The notes under the pieces were generated by a model. The model did not search any database, was not told the DNA's origin, and worked only from the letters and a program-made list of their open reading frames with translations. From assembly GCA_964019165.1 (NCBI GenBank), contig OZ025278.1, positions 9,612,028 through 9,676,027 on the forward strand: a DNA stretch of 64,000 bases. Direction: 5' to 3'. This document shows positions 45,254 through 57,907 of this stretch, in pieces (position 1 is the stretch's first letter; each line of letters opens with the position of its first letter). A program made the position numbers and the translations under genes. Source of the stretch: Mastigias papua. Taxonomy: Eukaryota > Cnidaria > Scyphozoa > Rhizostomeae > Mastigiidae.

Positions 45254-46708
45254 TTAGCAATCTTGTAAAGACCTTAACTCACTTTCAACAAATGATAAAG
45301 CTTCTCTCAAAAGCTTTTTTTCATTTATCCTTAAAGACAGACTAAGCATTCTGGTATCAGGTGACTGGCCATCATCTAAACATGTACTGACAGCATCATC
45401 AACATCAGGAATCACCTTTAGGCAGAGGTCACACCTGTCCCTCAACATTTTATATCCTCTAATCTTTGTTTCTACAGCAATTGACTCCCCTGAATGTAGC
45501 TTTTTGGCAAATTCACCATCATCAAGTTGCAACATGTCCTTGAGCTCTTCTTCACTTAAGTTTGCAGTTAATAAAAATGCCCAAAGGGAATCTTTGATGG
45601 GAGAAGGCATACACCCAATTGGCAGTGTATCTTCTAAACCAAGTCTAGTAATCATCTTCTGTTTTAATTCAAAGTGTGGATCACTCTTACTCAAACACAG
45701 CTTCATTTTCACAAAATCATATGAGTTACCTTGGTAGAAGAATCCATTGTAAATGACAAGCTCAGCATTTGGCCTTGGTCCATAATGAATGAGTATTTCA
45801 CTTTCAGCCTTTACTGGCTCCATTGCAGAGCACTCACATTGCTTAGTCTCTGGATTGTAGTCAATAGACACAGTTCCTTCCTTATGATTACACAAATCCA
45901 AGAAAGGTATCAGTGCAATTACTTGAGACATAGAACCATTTACAGAAGGAAGTGGGTTCTGCCTTGTCATCAAAGTAGCAACAGCCCACCTGTAATCATT
46001 ATAATTGAATTTATCAGCAATACCAAGTTCCTTAGCAACAGGATTCTTATAAAACAAGTTGCTGAGATAAGCATATTGCCTCACAATGCTCTGTATAGTG
46101 TGTATTGCTTGACGAAAAACTGAGGTCCCCTTGAGGTTTTCAATGTCACTTGTATCAAAATACAGTATGTTTGTATAATGTCTTGGTAGGATATGGATGT
46201 ATGGTCTCCATTTTGAATTTTCATTGTATGCTTCACATAATAAGTGCACTGCTAATGCTACATTGGGCATACTACTGAGCATAGGATCACTATGAATGAG
46301 TGAACCAATGCTTGATTCTTTGAGGGAGTCTGATGCCATCATAGAGCTCCTTGGTATCTTCATGAACATATCACCTGTTGAGAATTCACTAGATGCAAAA
46401 ACACCCAGTTCATCATTTCTAGTGGATTTTATCTCAACACCTTCAAAGAGAATATTCTGCTCCTTGGCCCAAACATAGAAATCTTTTATACATTGGTTTC
46501 TTCTAGGGAGCTGACAAAGAAAACTTTCACTTCTGTATTTTTCTATATTTTGTAACAGTTCTGTAATCTCCTTGTAGGCACTAAAGAGCTCCTTTGGGCT
46601 TGGCGTGGTAGTTCCAGTTAGATTAACACATCTTTGAAAGAGATCAGTGAGTAGAGGCTTTATGACACTATCATTTTTCTTTTGCCTACTTTTTGATTTC
46701 TTCCCCAT
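45254..46708 (-). CDS. setd3: SETD3-type actin-histidine N-methyltransferase, intronless
   Basis: 484 residues. The start is taken at MGKKSKSRQKK because SETD3 proteins begin MGKK; the frame is open 16 codons further upstream (46756). The SET domain spans about residues 90-315: LGVFASSEFSTGDMFMKIPR near its start, YNDYRWAVATLMTRQNPLPS in the middle, the NHxxG motif as DLCNHKEG (about 271-278) and YNGFF (about 320-324). The rubisco-LSMT-type substrate-binding domain follows (about 340-480). In mammals SETD3 methylates His73 of actin in the cytoplasm using S-adenosylmethionine. The protein is about 110 residues shorter than the human one, lacking its acidic tail. The whole coding region is one exon, unlike the many-exon vertebrate gene, so it could be a retrocopy. 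Confidence 0.9.
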   Translation of the reverse strand: MGKKSKSRQKKNDSVIKPLLTDLFQRCVNLTGTTTPSPKELFSAYKEITELLQNIEKYRSESFLCQLPRRNQCIKDFYVWAKEQNILFEGVEIKSTRNDELGVFASSEFSTGDMFMKIPRSSMMASDSLKESSIGSLIHSDPMLSSMPNVALAVHLLCEAYNENSKWRPYIHILPRHYTNILYFDTSDIENLKGTSVFRQAIHTIQSIVRQYAYLSNLFYKNPVAKELGIADKFNYNDYRWAVATLMTRQNPLPSVNGSMSQVIALIPFLDLCNHKEGTVSIDYNPETKQCECSAMEPVKAESEILIHYGPRPNAELVIYNGFFYQGNSYDFVKMKLCLSKSDPHFELKQKMITRLGLEDTLPIGCMPSPIKDSLWAFLLTANLSEEELKDMLQLDDGEFAKKLHSGESIAVETKIRGYKMLRDRCDLCLKVIPDVDDAVSTCLDDGQSPDTRMLSLSLRINEKKLLREALSFVESELRSLQDC

Positions 46709-46756
46709 TTTGCAGCAAGCTTGTAGGCAAAGAGATAATATAATATCAGTTTTCAA

Positions 46757-48059
46757 ACATCTTACATCATTTAATCATAGATTATATCTACCCCTATGTA
46801 CCTGTCAGTTTCTATATGTTATTCCTTTCTGCTTGCTACTTTTATATAAGGAACCTACCTCAAGGCCTAGCTAGTAGTTCCCAAAGTTTCTATTTCTGGA
46901 CCTCCAATGATCAAATTGTACTACTAAAAGTTCCTTAACAGTTCCGTGATTTTCAGCGCACAATTAGTGCCATAAAATGGCACAGACACAAGGAAAACAC
47001 TGAAATCTTCAAATTTGCTTTTCATTTAAGTTCTTTAAATATTTCGGCGTTCTACGTACGTCTAGGTTCCTTATAAAATAGCATGTATCATTTTAACTTT
47101 TACTGGAACTTTGGGTCCAACACTACAATACACTTTTGCATTCGTAGTTAATATCAAGCGCTATGTTTCGAAGTCACATTCGGTTGAGTATAGAGCATGT
47201 GCTATATGCTCTGCTGGCTGTTTCTACCAAAGACTATTTTTCCCCACAGTGACCTAACCTCAGATAAAGCTACCCAGCATAAGGAACTTTGTTAGATAGA
47301 CACTTGGTTTCAATCCTTTACTGAAAACGGATTGATCGGGAGATGCTAAACGTACCTTAATATTTATCCTGAATTCTTGATGTGTGTGGCAGAGGAACAC
47401 AGCAAAGAAGTGCTCTTGAGCAACTACAAACAATGATGCTTGTACCCAACAAACAAGGAAGCTACAGCTTGCGCGTAATTGAAGTGCATGATTCTAATAA
47501 TAGATAGAGACCTCGCAGCAAACCAGGCCAGCAGCATGCAACCCTGCGCAATCGGAATGTGACTGGTGAGAATCTTTTCAACGTTTGGGGTCATTCAACA
47601 GTTATCTAGCGCCAATTTTGCCGTTTTTGAGACCATGCCCCCACGTCTGTAAAGCACGGCTATACAAACCTCCACTATTTCCCACCATTACGTAACAAAT
47701 CGAGTTTCATTTTCATTTCATTTACATATTTACAGAGGGTTGCTCTTCAATTTGCCTAAATTACAGGAGGCCCTCCGTTAGAAACTCACAAAGTAAATGT
47801 TGATTTACTACTGAAAAAGAGAAAATAAATAACCTATTTACATTCAAATTACAATGCAACAACGTAGAATAATCGATCTAAATTTCTTAAATTTTAAATA
47901 TACAATGAGTGAACTGACCTCAGCGATCTATGAACTGATGCTGCCTCTTTCCTTTTGCACAAAAAGAGCTGACCTTCACAGGATCGGTCCAAATCTAGCA
48001 CATATTAACAGGGGCAGCTACAGTCCATTCTATAGGCCTATTTTTTTTTGAAAACTCAA
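46757..48059. other. Upstream flank of SETD3, gene-free
   Basis: Likely holds the SETD3 promoter on the - strand. No clear TATA box or coding sequence. Confidence 0.45.
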
Positions 48060-48440
48060 AAGGAAAGCGACTACTTTGTCTCAGTTGGTTGGCTATTCCA
48101 GTTTCGCACCTCGAAACGAGAAACATTTTTTGGCCATTGTTTGATGTTTTTTTGGAATCATCAAGTCAGATGCTGTATTTCGAAGAGTATGAGAGCTGAA
48201 AATAGAGTGTCTTCTGATAAGATTTTGCAAGTTCTGTGGAGCAAGCTCATTGATAGACTTGAAGACCATTAATTTTGATTCTTCATCTACAAGCTCGCAA
48301 ATCATCTTCTAACGGAGACGGTCAATGAGTGTTCCACTAAGGGCATTCATACTGCTTTCCGTCAAAATTCTTTCAACTCTATTTTGAAGTTTTTGAAGCT
48401 GATTAAACTGTAGTTGCGCACAGCAATGTGCCTTGATAAA
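48060..48440 (-). pseudogene. LINE reverse transcriptase C-terminal relic
   Basis: The - strand reads the end of a CR1/Jockey-like RT: LQKLQNRVERILTESS, then SKLMVFKSINELAPQNLQNL, then FSSHTLRNTASDLMIPKKHQ and FSFRGAKLE. In-frame stops break it after LIDRLR and after AKLE. No 5' part or poly-A is clear. Confidence 0.75.
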
Positions 48441-51391
48441 TTCGCTTGGGGGCGTCCCGAAAAATGTGACCAGCTATTTCATTTTTCACTAACATTGTTT
48501 TCCAGAATACAAGGAAACAATGATAACCGTTGGATTACACGTCTTTTTTGTAAGACTACCGCTTTTTTATCTGAGCCTCGATCTTCTTAACTTTCCCTGA
48601 AATTGAGGCTGAGACTTTCTTAAGATTTTCTTAACTATTATTGGAGTAAACTGGCTAGAAGAGGCTACCATTTTTTGTTTTAAGAAGTTTGATCTTTGTT
48701 AACCAAGAGTATCAAAGAAGAGCTTCGATCTGTGTAAAGGAGCTTGCAAATAATGAGCTAATATCGAATGTTGGCAAGTAAAACTCCTACATTTTTCCAA
48801 TAAAATTTACTACTTCTCTATTTCATTTTTTTTATTGTAGATTTTTCTTGGATGCGTGCCTCAGCACTAGCTATTCAATTAGATTTTAGTCTGAGAGATT
48901 CATGCTTTGCCATTCTAGAGGGCAGAAAATTGTTGTTAAAGAGGGCAAATAATCCTTGTAGTTGATATGTCTAATTTGTGTAATTAATTCGTTCTGCGTC
49001 TATCTTCTTAGCTTGTTTCGTTGTACTTGTTTTTTGTTCTTCTAAGTTAAAAGCTATTCTGCATTCTTGATTGCAAAGCAAAACTATATTTCCCGGTTAG
49101 GTACCTGCTTCCTATATAGATTTCTTGTTTTTCCAAAGAGATGTTAAACGTAGATTGTCTAGAGTCGAGAAGAAGTTGTGTCTACATAGCTATAAGCCAG
49201 ACAATCTTGCACTTTTGATTTCAAAGAAAGAGGTGGTTCCAGTTAGTTTCATAGAAGTGTTTGTGATAATTGTTATCCAAAACTCAATCTGAACACAATG
49301 TTCAGTGCAATTATTCACTGCAAAGGGCATATTCCGTCTTAAGTACTTTTCTAAAGCAAAGAGCCAGAATTGCAGCCTCGGTTGCAGCCTAGCACTTTGC
49401 TTTGAAATAGCTCTGTAGAATGGATTTACTTTATTTAGGAAATATCATTTCAGTTATTGTTTTGTGCGACTTTCATTGATGGTTTTCCATTCTAGACTAG
49501 AGAATACCTTATTACACGAAATTATAGCGATACATTAATTAGCACGATTTTGCCTTCATCAACGTTAATTTATTTCCCATTAATTTTTGCACCGCGTTAA
49601 TTATTCAAACGTTAATTTGAATACTTTATCAAAAGAAAATCCCTAAGACTTGGCTATAATGTGGACGTGACACAGAAGTATAAAAGATATGAAAATTATC
49701 AATATTATGAACATTATACAGGTATAGGATTTCTTGAGAACCACAATCCTATATACAATTGTGTAAATCTGCTTGTTTTCCTTTCTGATATTTATATAAG
49801 TCCATGCAGTAAATTTGGTATGACACAATTCCATCCTCTTTAATTGATGTTCATGAAAAGTTGTTTTAGCCAATTCACGCTAATCTGATCCGTGTAACTT
49901 TCATGCGTGCTATCTGCTGTATTGCTTTAATTTCATGTAGTAAGGTACGTTTGGGATGTTTGTGTTACCATGAAGTAGGGAACTTGTTCTTTATTTTTAG
50001 AGATTCCGACAATGCACAGAGTTCGAAAACTTTTATTAGCTTGATTATGTTGAAAGAGGAAGAGTAAATATGAAGAATTGACAGCCTGATGAAGGTTGGA
50101 CATTTTGCTAGACTCTGAGATTGCCCCCTTTGGGGATGCATCTCTAACTAAACGATTGTTTACTACACCATTCTCATCAATAACAACTGGCACTGTAGGG
50201 CAACTGCAAGGCCAAATGTACACAGGTGTAGTACTAATATCAATCATCATAGAAAAGACACATAGCCAACAGTTTCATAGTTTGAATGACATAGCAGTCT
50301 ACTTTTTCTTCATCTTCTTCTTTCTTTTCTTGCTCTCTTCCTCTTCAACTTCTTCTTCTCTTTCAAGTGCCAGACCATAAACAGATATTGGTGGTCAGGA
50401 TTAGACCATACTTTGAACACATTACCAAATCAGATTTCTCAATGGCAGAAAAATTGATATTTTTTACGCATGTCTTAAAGCAGTGCGCTCATTTGGACTA
50501 TATGTGAGATGAATACGCTTATACATTCCCACTTTGTTAAAATAGCCGATGCTCTGGAAAAACATCTTCTATTACTTTTTCTTTGTGAGAGGAAGATGAA
50601 GTAAGCAATGATATTACAAAGAAGTCATCAAGATAAGCCAATAGTCTGGGTGAGAAACTTTTTCAAACAAAAGAAACTTTTGAGTGAATAAAATCTTTCT
50701 CTTCGTATTCCATGTGTGATTTGCTGTACGAAACGGGGAATCTTGTTGCTTCCGCTAAATGTTTGTCTTGTCGTTAACACAATTAGGCCATTTTTAATTT
50801 TCGCGATGCTAAGCTCCATAAGTGCGAATGGTTGTGACTGAAATCGGCCTCTTTCATCTCCAATTATCTCGAATTTGAATTCAGCGAAAATTTTTATTTC
50901 GAAGATCATGAGATAGGTTGAGATGATGCGAGGTAAACTTCTTGAGATGATTTTAGAGTTCTAATTTCTACCATAAGATGATTTGCAACAAATTGGCCAA
51001 TGACATCATTCCTGAATTATTTCTAAGTTACCTCAAGTTAACTCAGTTGAAACCAAAGGTAGAAGAGGCGGTATGCCTCTTACCTCTTGCCAGTTCAAAT
51101 AAATGCGACACTTTTACGCAAAAGTACTTTGTGGTTAATAGAAATGGTTTATAGTACTCGTCTGCTCAAAAATTTTTAAAAAGTTCAGTACCTAGCTTCT
51201 GAGACCTAAGAAATCTGATATGTCATATCTGTGCTCATTGCAAACTCATGATTTTTCATTTTGAGGAAAGAAAATAGTGTATCTTTTGAAAACAAATTTT
51301 AGTTAAATCTCGTTAAGTTGTACCCTCGATAAGTCGGACTTGCGCTTAGTCAGACTGATTTTTCATTCTCCATGAATTTACCCAACAAAAT
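48441..51391. other. Gene-free stretch
   Basis: About 3 kb with no supported gene. A cluster of GTTAATT motifs occurs at 49530-49625. A - strand frame at 49933-50250 has a protein-like composition but no motif I know. Confidence 0.45.
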
Positions 51392-53131
51392 TGTTTCTTG
51401 TTGCACCCTGCATAATTGCTGAACCTAAGACTCTCCAAGTCCCCTGAGGAATCCCATGATCACTGGGTGACTCGTTTGCGGGTGAAAGGAGCTGATTGTG
51501 AGTTTGACCAGATGGATCTGGAATCTGCCATTACTTTGGTTGTCACGATCGCAACTACCCTAGAGGAAGATACGTTAACTATTCTGAAGTCTATAATTTG
51601 CAAAGGTGGTGGATCACAAAAGAGCACCAACACCGATTAGCTCCATATGTACATATATTCTCTGAGCTGTCTGTGGTGGATGAACTGGTAATGAGGGGTA
51701 TACCTATTGTTGTCCCTGCTATTCTTCAGCAGACGGTTGTTACGCTAGCCCATGAGGACCATCAAGGGATGGTTCGCACCAAACAGTATTTACGCACTAA
51801 CCTATGGTTCCCAGGTATGAACCAAATGGTTGAATCAGAAGTAAAAAGGTGTATGGCGTGTCAAGCAAGCACCGATATCATCCAAAAGGAGCTTCTCAAA
51901 CCCACAGAGCTACAGTCAGAGCCTTGGTCCCGAGTTGCAACTGATATTTTTGGCCCTTCATCTACTGGGAAGTACATTCCTGTTGCATAATGCCTTTTTT
52001 CAAGATTTTCCTCTGTGGAAGTGGAGTATAGCACTTCTGCTGCTGCTATTGTGCTGGCTCTGGACAGAATACTTTCTACACTTGGCGTTCCTGATGAGAT
52101 GACTAGTGACAATGGACCACCATACAATAGTCAGGAATTAAAAATATATGCAAACTGTATGGGTTCTCGGTACGCCAAACAAATTTCCTACACTCCTTGG
52201 GGCAATGGTATGGTGGAGAATTTTATGAAAAACTTTGGGAAAATAGTGCGTACAGTGGGTGAAAAGCATCTAAACTGGAAGCAGGAACTACAGAAATTTC
52301 TCAGGGTGTACAGGGCTACCCTTCATACTGTGACTAAGCACACTCCAGCTGGTCTTCTTTTCAATGGCAGGCGATACAAGACCCGCATTTCTGCACCAAC
52401 AAGCAAAAGCCTTTTTCTGTATGATAGTATGGCTCGCATCCATGATGCTAAGAGTAAAGAAGCCATGAAACGAGCTGCTGATAGTAAGAGCTACGTTTAA
52501 GAATTAGATATTAAGGAGGGTCATATAGTTCTCTGTCGTCAAGCACAACATGATAAACGAACAGCTCTATTTCGCAGTGAACCACTGGTGGTGGTGATGC
52601 GGAAAATCTTGTGACAGCAAGAAATAATATGAAAACTCTCACAAGGTATGTTACTTTGTTTAAAAAGCTCCACCGTGCAACTTACTAACAGCAGTTACAG
52701 CCCATTGATTATGCAGCGCAACCTATTCAGCACTACACGTGTGCGCACAAGGGTGGAGATGCGGCAGTCAGGTTGGATGAAGAACTGGAGAAAGTTGAGG
52801 GACAAATACACAGAGATAGACCAATCCGTGCGAGACAAGCTCCTGCAAGATACAGAGACAGCAACTTTGACACTAATTTTGGCGTTGATAAATGAGTGAA
52901 GTAGCAAGCAAAATGAACAATCAAAAACTGCTGACACTGAACACTTAATAGCTTTCTTTTTCACACTTATGTTGTTTTGTTTTATTTGCTGATTGTTTTG
53001 TTGTTGTATGGGAGGAATGTAATGTACTAAATTGAGACTGTACATAGCAGCCTCATTATGTTGTGAGTAAAATAAGTGAGTTGTGGTGTTTCTTGTTGCA
53101 CCCTGCATAATTGCTGAACCTAAGACTCTTC
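51392..53131 (+). mobile_element. Internally deleted Ty3/Gypsy element
   Basis: A 43-bp direct repeat (TGTTTCTTGTTGCACCCTGC...GACTCT) at 51392-51434 and 53087-53129 is the 3' part of its LTR. The right LTR starts at about 53018 after the purine tract TGGGAGGAA. Between them is a piece of gag joined directly to integrase, so protease, RT and RNase H have been deleted. The left LTR is 5' truncated. Confidence 0.75.
51438..52899 (+). pseudogene. Gypsy gag-integrase remnant
   Basis: The gag part reads SPEESHDHWVTRLRVKGADC and ends at about 51600. The integrase part follows in another frame: zinc finger HEDHQGMVRTKQYL...CMACQ, then ATDIFGPSSTGKYIPVA-stop, then TSDNGPPYNSQELK (second Asp) and NGMVENFMKNFGK (Glu). 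Stops occur at 51988-51990, 52498-52500 and 52611, and the tail is frameshifted (IQHYTCAHKGG..., RPIRARQAPARYRDSNFD). It is closest in style to the K02A2.6-type Gypsy integrases of invertebrates. Not functional. Confidence 0.8.
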
Positions 53132-54567
53132 ACGAACCTGATCTTAGTGATCATCAGGGTTGCTTGTGCGTGCTTCCTCAAGGTCACTGATATCGCTACA
53201 GTCCTTCACAGCGATCCAAACGAGCGTAATGATTTTGCCTAATATGTAAACTAAGCTTAAAGTCCCGTGTACAGGATCATGCATTTGTTCGCGAACACCA
53301 TCATAATTTTGTTTGAGAATGTTGGCAATAAATGTTCCACTGTATAGACGCTTTTGTGAACATACTTGAAAAGCGTCCAGCTTGTATGAACATGTTCATA
53401 TTTTTAGTGGTGCGGCAATTCTTTCCAACAAATTTTCAAGGACGTTCAAGCTCTGAACCAATCGAATGGGCGTAAATGGAGAAGAGCTGGAATCATAGTA
53501 AATTGTCTTCCATGATTTTGGTTCTGATTTTTCGTCTAATTTTCACCAATATTTTCAGAAAGGAGTCCATGTCCATGCTCATAAAGTTCTGAATTGGCCT
53601 GAATCCGTTTCTTGAAGTTCCATAAGTAGGGCATCGTAAGCTCTGAGGCTAGGTCTTTTTGACAACCAACCTATAACTTATTTATGATTCGTTTGCTGTT
53701 TGGTTCATCTTCTTTTCCAGCGATTTACAGCTGGAGGTACTGCTGTGGCGGCTCAGGAAAGCAGCACCAGTTTCTTCGCTTCCATCGTTTCTGTGAATAG
53801 GTTCATACAAATGTTCACGGATGGTTTATTGCGTGGACACAACACACAGCAAAGTTGAAAATTGTCAGACAAATACATGACGATGTTCGGGAGCAAATGT
53901 ATGATCGTATTGACGGGACTTAGTTACAAAGAAAACATCATTAGACATCAATATAATAAGAGAAATTGTACAGCTTTCCAAAAATCTTTCAGATTTGATA
54001 GTTGACGGAGGATGTTTTTTGCTCAGCATTGTGTTTAGGCATGTGGTAAACAAGACAGGTGTCTTCATTATATTATACGTTAGCATGAGATCACGCCAAT
54101 GTGACCGATTCTGATATGAAAGCAAGTAAACCTTCCTTTATTTTCTTTGTTTTTAACCTACTCGTGACCAATAATACTGCCTCTTGGATATTAGCACCAA
54201 AAATAGCTTAATTCTTTGTTGAACAAATGTGTAATCAACTTCTTACTAAACTAACAGGGTTGCAATGTGAAAGAAAGCATTTGAAGGTTTTCTGAATAAC
54301 TAATATATATCCTAAGCAAGCTGGAAGTTTAGATCTTGTTGTAAAATATTTCAGCTTATTCACGTAGGTAGAATAGCATTTGGCACCTGCTGTTAGAACT
54401 AAAATGGTAGACATTCTGGAGATGAAATTACTTTGGTGCGTTGTAGGATAGTCAAAGTTTTCTTGGCATCGGAGATATTTTTGAAATAACTGTATGTGAA
54501 TTACTGGGGCTTGTTTGTACGTGAGCAAGCTCAGTTGTTGTTTGGTGCATTGCTTTGTATATGCGCC
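53132..54567. other. Gene-free stretch upstream of LDAH
   Basis: No coding sequence recognised. The last few hundred bases may hold the LDAH promoter. Confidence 0.45.
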
Positions 54568-56460
54568 ATGTTTCAAAGAAAGCTTCCATCTGGCCTAGTC
54601 AATGAGATAGTAAATGTGTATGAAGTTCCAACATGGATTTCTCGTATCACTGGAAAAGAAATGCATTCTGACAAGTTCGTTTTAATAGTCCCTGGAAATC
54701 CTGGTCCTATTGGGTTTTATCAAAGTTTTATCGAAAGTTTATTCAAGGCCAGCAATTGCTCCTTGACAATCTATGGAATTTCACATGCAGGTTTGTAGGT
54801 TAATGATTTGCAAAAATACATATCAAAATTCTAATTTTGAATGACAATGGCCTACTCTTTCCTCATGTGGTCATAACGATGATCATACAAAGAGTAATCG
54901 TATTGCAAACTCCATCATTCCTTTTAACTTTCTTAAGGCTCTTTCAGCAAAATTGCTTGCGTTCTATGTTCTGCATCTTTACTTCAAACTAGAGTGTTAC
55001 GCTGACAGACAGGCACCACAAAAATATACCTCAAGAATAGATGGATTAACACACGGAATGTTTATGAACTTACTCAAAGAGATGACGGGCTTGTGTTTAA
55101 GTTGGAATTTAAACTTATATAAGCCAGATATGAGCGTATCGACCTTCTTAGATCTCAATCACAAATCCTCGAATTGCTCCCCCTCGAAAAGCCCCCTCCT
55201 CAAAAAAGCCCTCCACCGTAGAGGATGATGAAGACTTTGGTAAAGACTAATGCTTAAATTTTGACTGCTCTTTTAACTGCAGAAAAGGAGTTTTGAAAAG
55301 GAGCTCTTTATGCGGCATGTGTCAAATCATGCTTTAGACCCCTTCGAATAAGTCCCCCTCGAGTAAGCCCCCATCCAAAAATTATCAAAAATAAATAAGT
55401 CCCCAGGGTGTTAATTCCAGAATGTATGGCACGGAACTTTCTTAACGTTTGACCAGTCAAGCATTGCTGTCTTATGATCCATTTCCTTATGGCATACTTG
55501 TATCGGAAAATTCAGCATCTTCAAGTACTAAGCAAAAATATTCACACAGCAGTACTCGAGTATAGTTGGAATTGTTGGGTAAAGGATGAATATGTTACAC
55601 TGTATTTCTTCACTGGCAATATTTCTGAATTTCTATGATTTTCACATATTAGCAATTTCATAAATTTTGAAAAGAAATGATTTCACAGATAATTTCACTA
55701 TGTTTTAGGCCATCATTTCATACCATGTGAATGCAATATCAACAAAGATGAAGATAGCTTCGGCACTACGTGCAGAGATTTACACTTTTACGAGTCACAG
55801 CTTTACACCTTGCATGATCAGGTGGATCATAAACTAGCCTTCGTCTATAAGTTCCTACCACCTGACAGCAAGTTAGTCTTAGTTGGCCACTCTATTGGAG
55901 CATTCATCATTTTAGAGATTATGAGGAGACTGCAGAGTACAAAGCGAGTGGTAAAGGGAGTGTTGCTCTTTCCGACGATAGAGAGAATTACGAAAACATC
56001 CAATGGACAGTTTTGGGCAGCAATTGCTTATTGCATGCAGAAGCCATTGTTGTGGGTCGTGTGGCTATTTAGCATACTACCATTTGCAATCCAACGTACT
56101 GTAGTTAGTCTTTTCGTTCAACAAAGAGGGTTTAGCTCTGAAAATAATATACCTTTCGCTATTCTGTCCTTTATGAACGATCATGGAGTTAGAAATATGC
56201 TACAGATTATCTACGACATGATGGGAATAAACGATCTGCCACATGAAACTGTTATTGAAGAAAATAAGGACAAAATTGTTTTTTATTATGGAGAAGGGGA
56301 TCCATGGGTGCCAGCTTCATTTTGCGCCAAAATGGCAGAGAAGTTTCCTTCAGTTCTTATCAAACAGTGTGCTGACAACCATAAACATGCATTTGTACTA
56401 CATACTGCTCATACTGTTGGAAAACTAGTCTGGAATTTGATAAGTGATGTATTTCAATAG
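54568..56460 (+). CDS. ldah: Lipid droplet-associated hydrolase (LDAH), two exons
   Basis: Exons 54568-54790 and 55709-56460, joined G|GC inside SHAG-HHF, encode 324 residues, matching the usual family length of about 325. The start is the Met of MFQRKLPSG; an in-frame Met 24 codons upstream (54496) would add a hydrophobic leader not usual in the family. Alpha/beta-hydrolase motifs: VPGNPGPIGFY (oxyanion region), GHSIGA with nucleophile Ser at about 136, LLFPTIERI, GEGDPWVP with Asp at about 272, and HKHAF with His at about 301. In mammals the protein sits on lipid droplets and affects cholesterol ester and triglyceride turnover; its substrate is debated. The intron (918 bp) contains a MITE. 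Confidence 0.93.
55160..55429 (+). mobile_element. MITE family A, copy 2, in the LDAH intron
   Basis: Reverse-oriented relative of 39399-39645. Shared blocks: AAATCCTCGAATT at the left end, GATGATGAAGACTTTGGTAA, AAAGACTAATGCTTAAAT, GTAAGCCCCCATCCAAAAA and AATAAGTCCCCAGGG. It is more diverged at its right end. Confidence 0.8.
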
Positions 56461-57049
56461 GAATAAATTCAAAGTATTCTATATGTAAAATATTGCCCGT
56501 TACTTGGACATTCAGGAAGATAACATGTTCCTAATGTTGTCAGAATAATTTTCATCAAAACCTTGAAATAAGGAGTAAATTTTGATTCACGTACACCAAA
56601 ATTGGTTAATATTAGACATAGAGTGTATTGGCAACTTCAGCCAATACATGCAATAAAATCTTTCGAATTGCCTTTAAATATCTCACAGATATACCGTTAA
56701 GTATATATTTCTCTGATACTTCTAGAGTTGGAAGTAGAAGACTATATCAACTATAAATTATTCTATTCAATTATGCACTCCTATGAAAATGCAGCTGCAA
56801 TAAAGAACGCTTTATTTGCCTTTTCGATGGAACTTTTTCCAACTATATTAGTATATCTATTGTTCTTAGAGTATTATTTCTTCTTATCAATCAGTGGATT
56901 GGCTTACGTCAAATCTTTAACTTATACCAAAGATAATGGGAAAAAAGCTTTTCTTAGAGAAAAGAGTCTCTTTTCCATTATCTTTGCCTATATCATGGTT
57001 TCGTCTTTAATTAATATACATATGTATATATATAATATATATAATATTT
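56461..57049. other. 3' flank of LDAH
   Basis: AT-rich. AATAAA-like signals (CAATAAAATC at about 56650) may serve LDAH polyadenylation. No gene. Confidence 0.45.
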
Positions 57050-57091
57050 AAATATATTTATATATATATATATACATTTATATATATATAA

Positions 57092-57143
<52 letters not shown>

Positions 57144-57161
57144 ACATTTATATATACCATA

Positions 57162-57238
<77 letters not shown>

Positions 57239-57250
57239 TTATATATATCA
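57050..57250. repeat. TA microsatellite
   Basis: About 200 bases of TA dinucleotides with a few TATG and ATTTA interruptions. Confidence 0.95.
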
Positions 57251-57907
57251 TATACATATACATTTGTATATTGAATGAAGAAGCATATAGAACTATAGTA
57301 AACTCAAATATTTAAGGCCTAAATGCTCTTCAAATATTACTAGTTGTTTTTTAACAATATAATATTTATCGCTGGTAGCTTCCATAGTTTAATAGATGTA
57401 TTATTCCAATCCTGTAGAACTGAGCACTGAAATGTCTTTCTGATCATGTTCAGTCATATACCTCGGGAGATTGTGGCTTTGGTTTTTCCTCCTATAACAT
57501 GCACGGCGACACCAAATAAAAAGTGGGGGCTACAAGAAATTAAATTGCTTGATAAAGGTTAGAAAAATCGCTGGATGGCAAGTAGTGGCCCCTTGCCCCC
57601 CCCCCCCCCTAGGTACGCCGTGCTTATATCATGCAGCCGAAGGTAAGAATTTGAGATTTCAGAACTTCAAAGTTTTAAGATGAAAAGCCATGAGAAAATA
57701 AGAGCCTGGAAAGTAGCATTAGATATCAAACTTGGCAGGACGCCACTTTAAAATGAAATCAAAGCTGCAAGGATTTGCTGACATCTCCTCTTTGAAGACT
57801 GAACCTTCCCGCCACAAACAATACATACAAGACAGCAATCAAAACTCAGAGAATTTGAAAAAGAGACTGCTGCACAACGGCAGTTTGTTGCTAAGCTCAG
57901 CTCAGGT

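Noticed and set aside
49933..50250. Possible exon of unknown gene on the - strand
   Set aside because: Composition is protein-like, but there is no good splice site, motif or partner exon.
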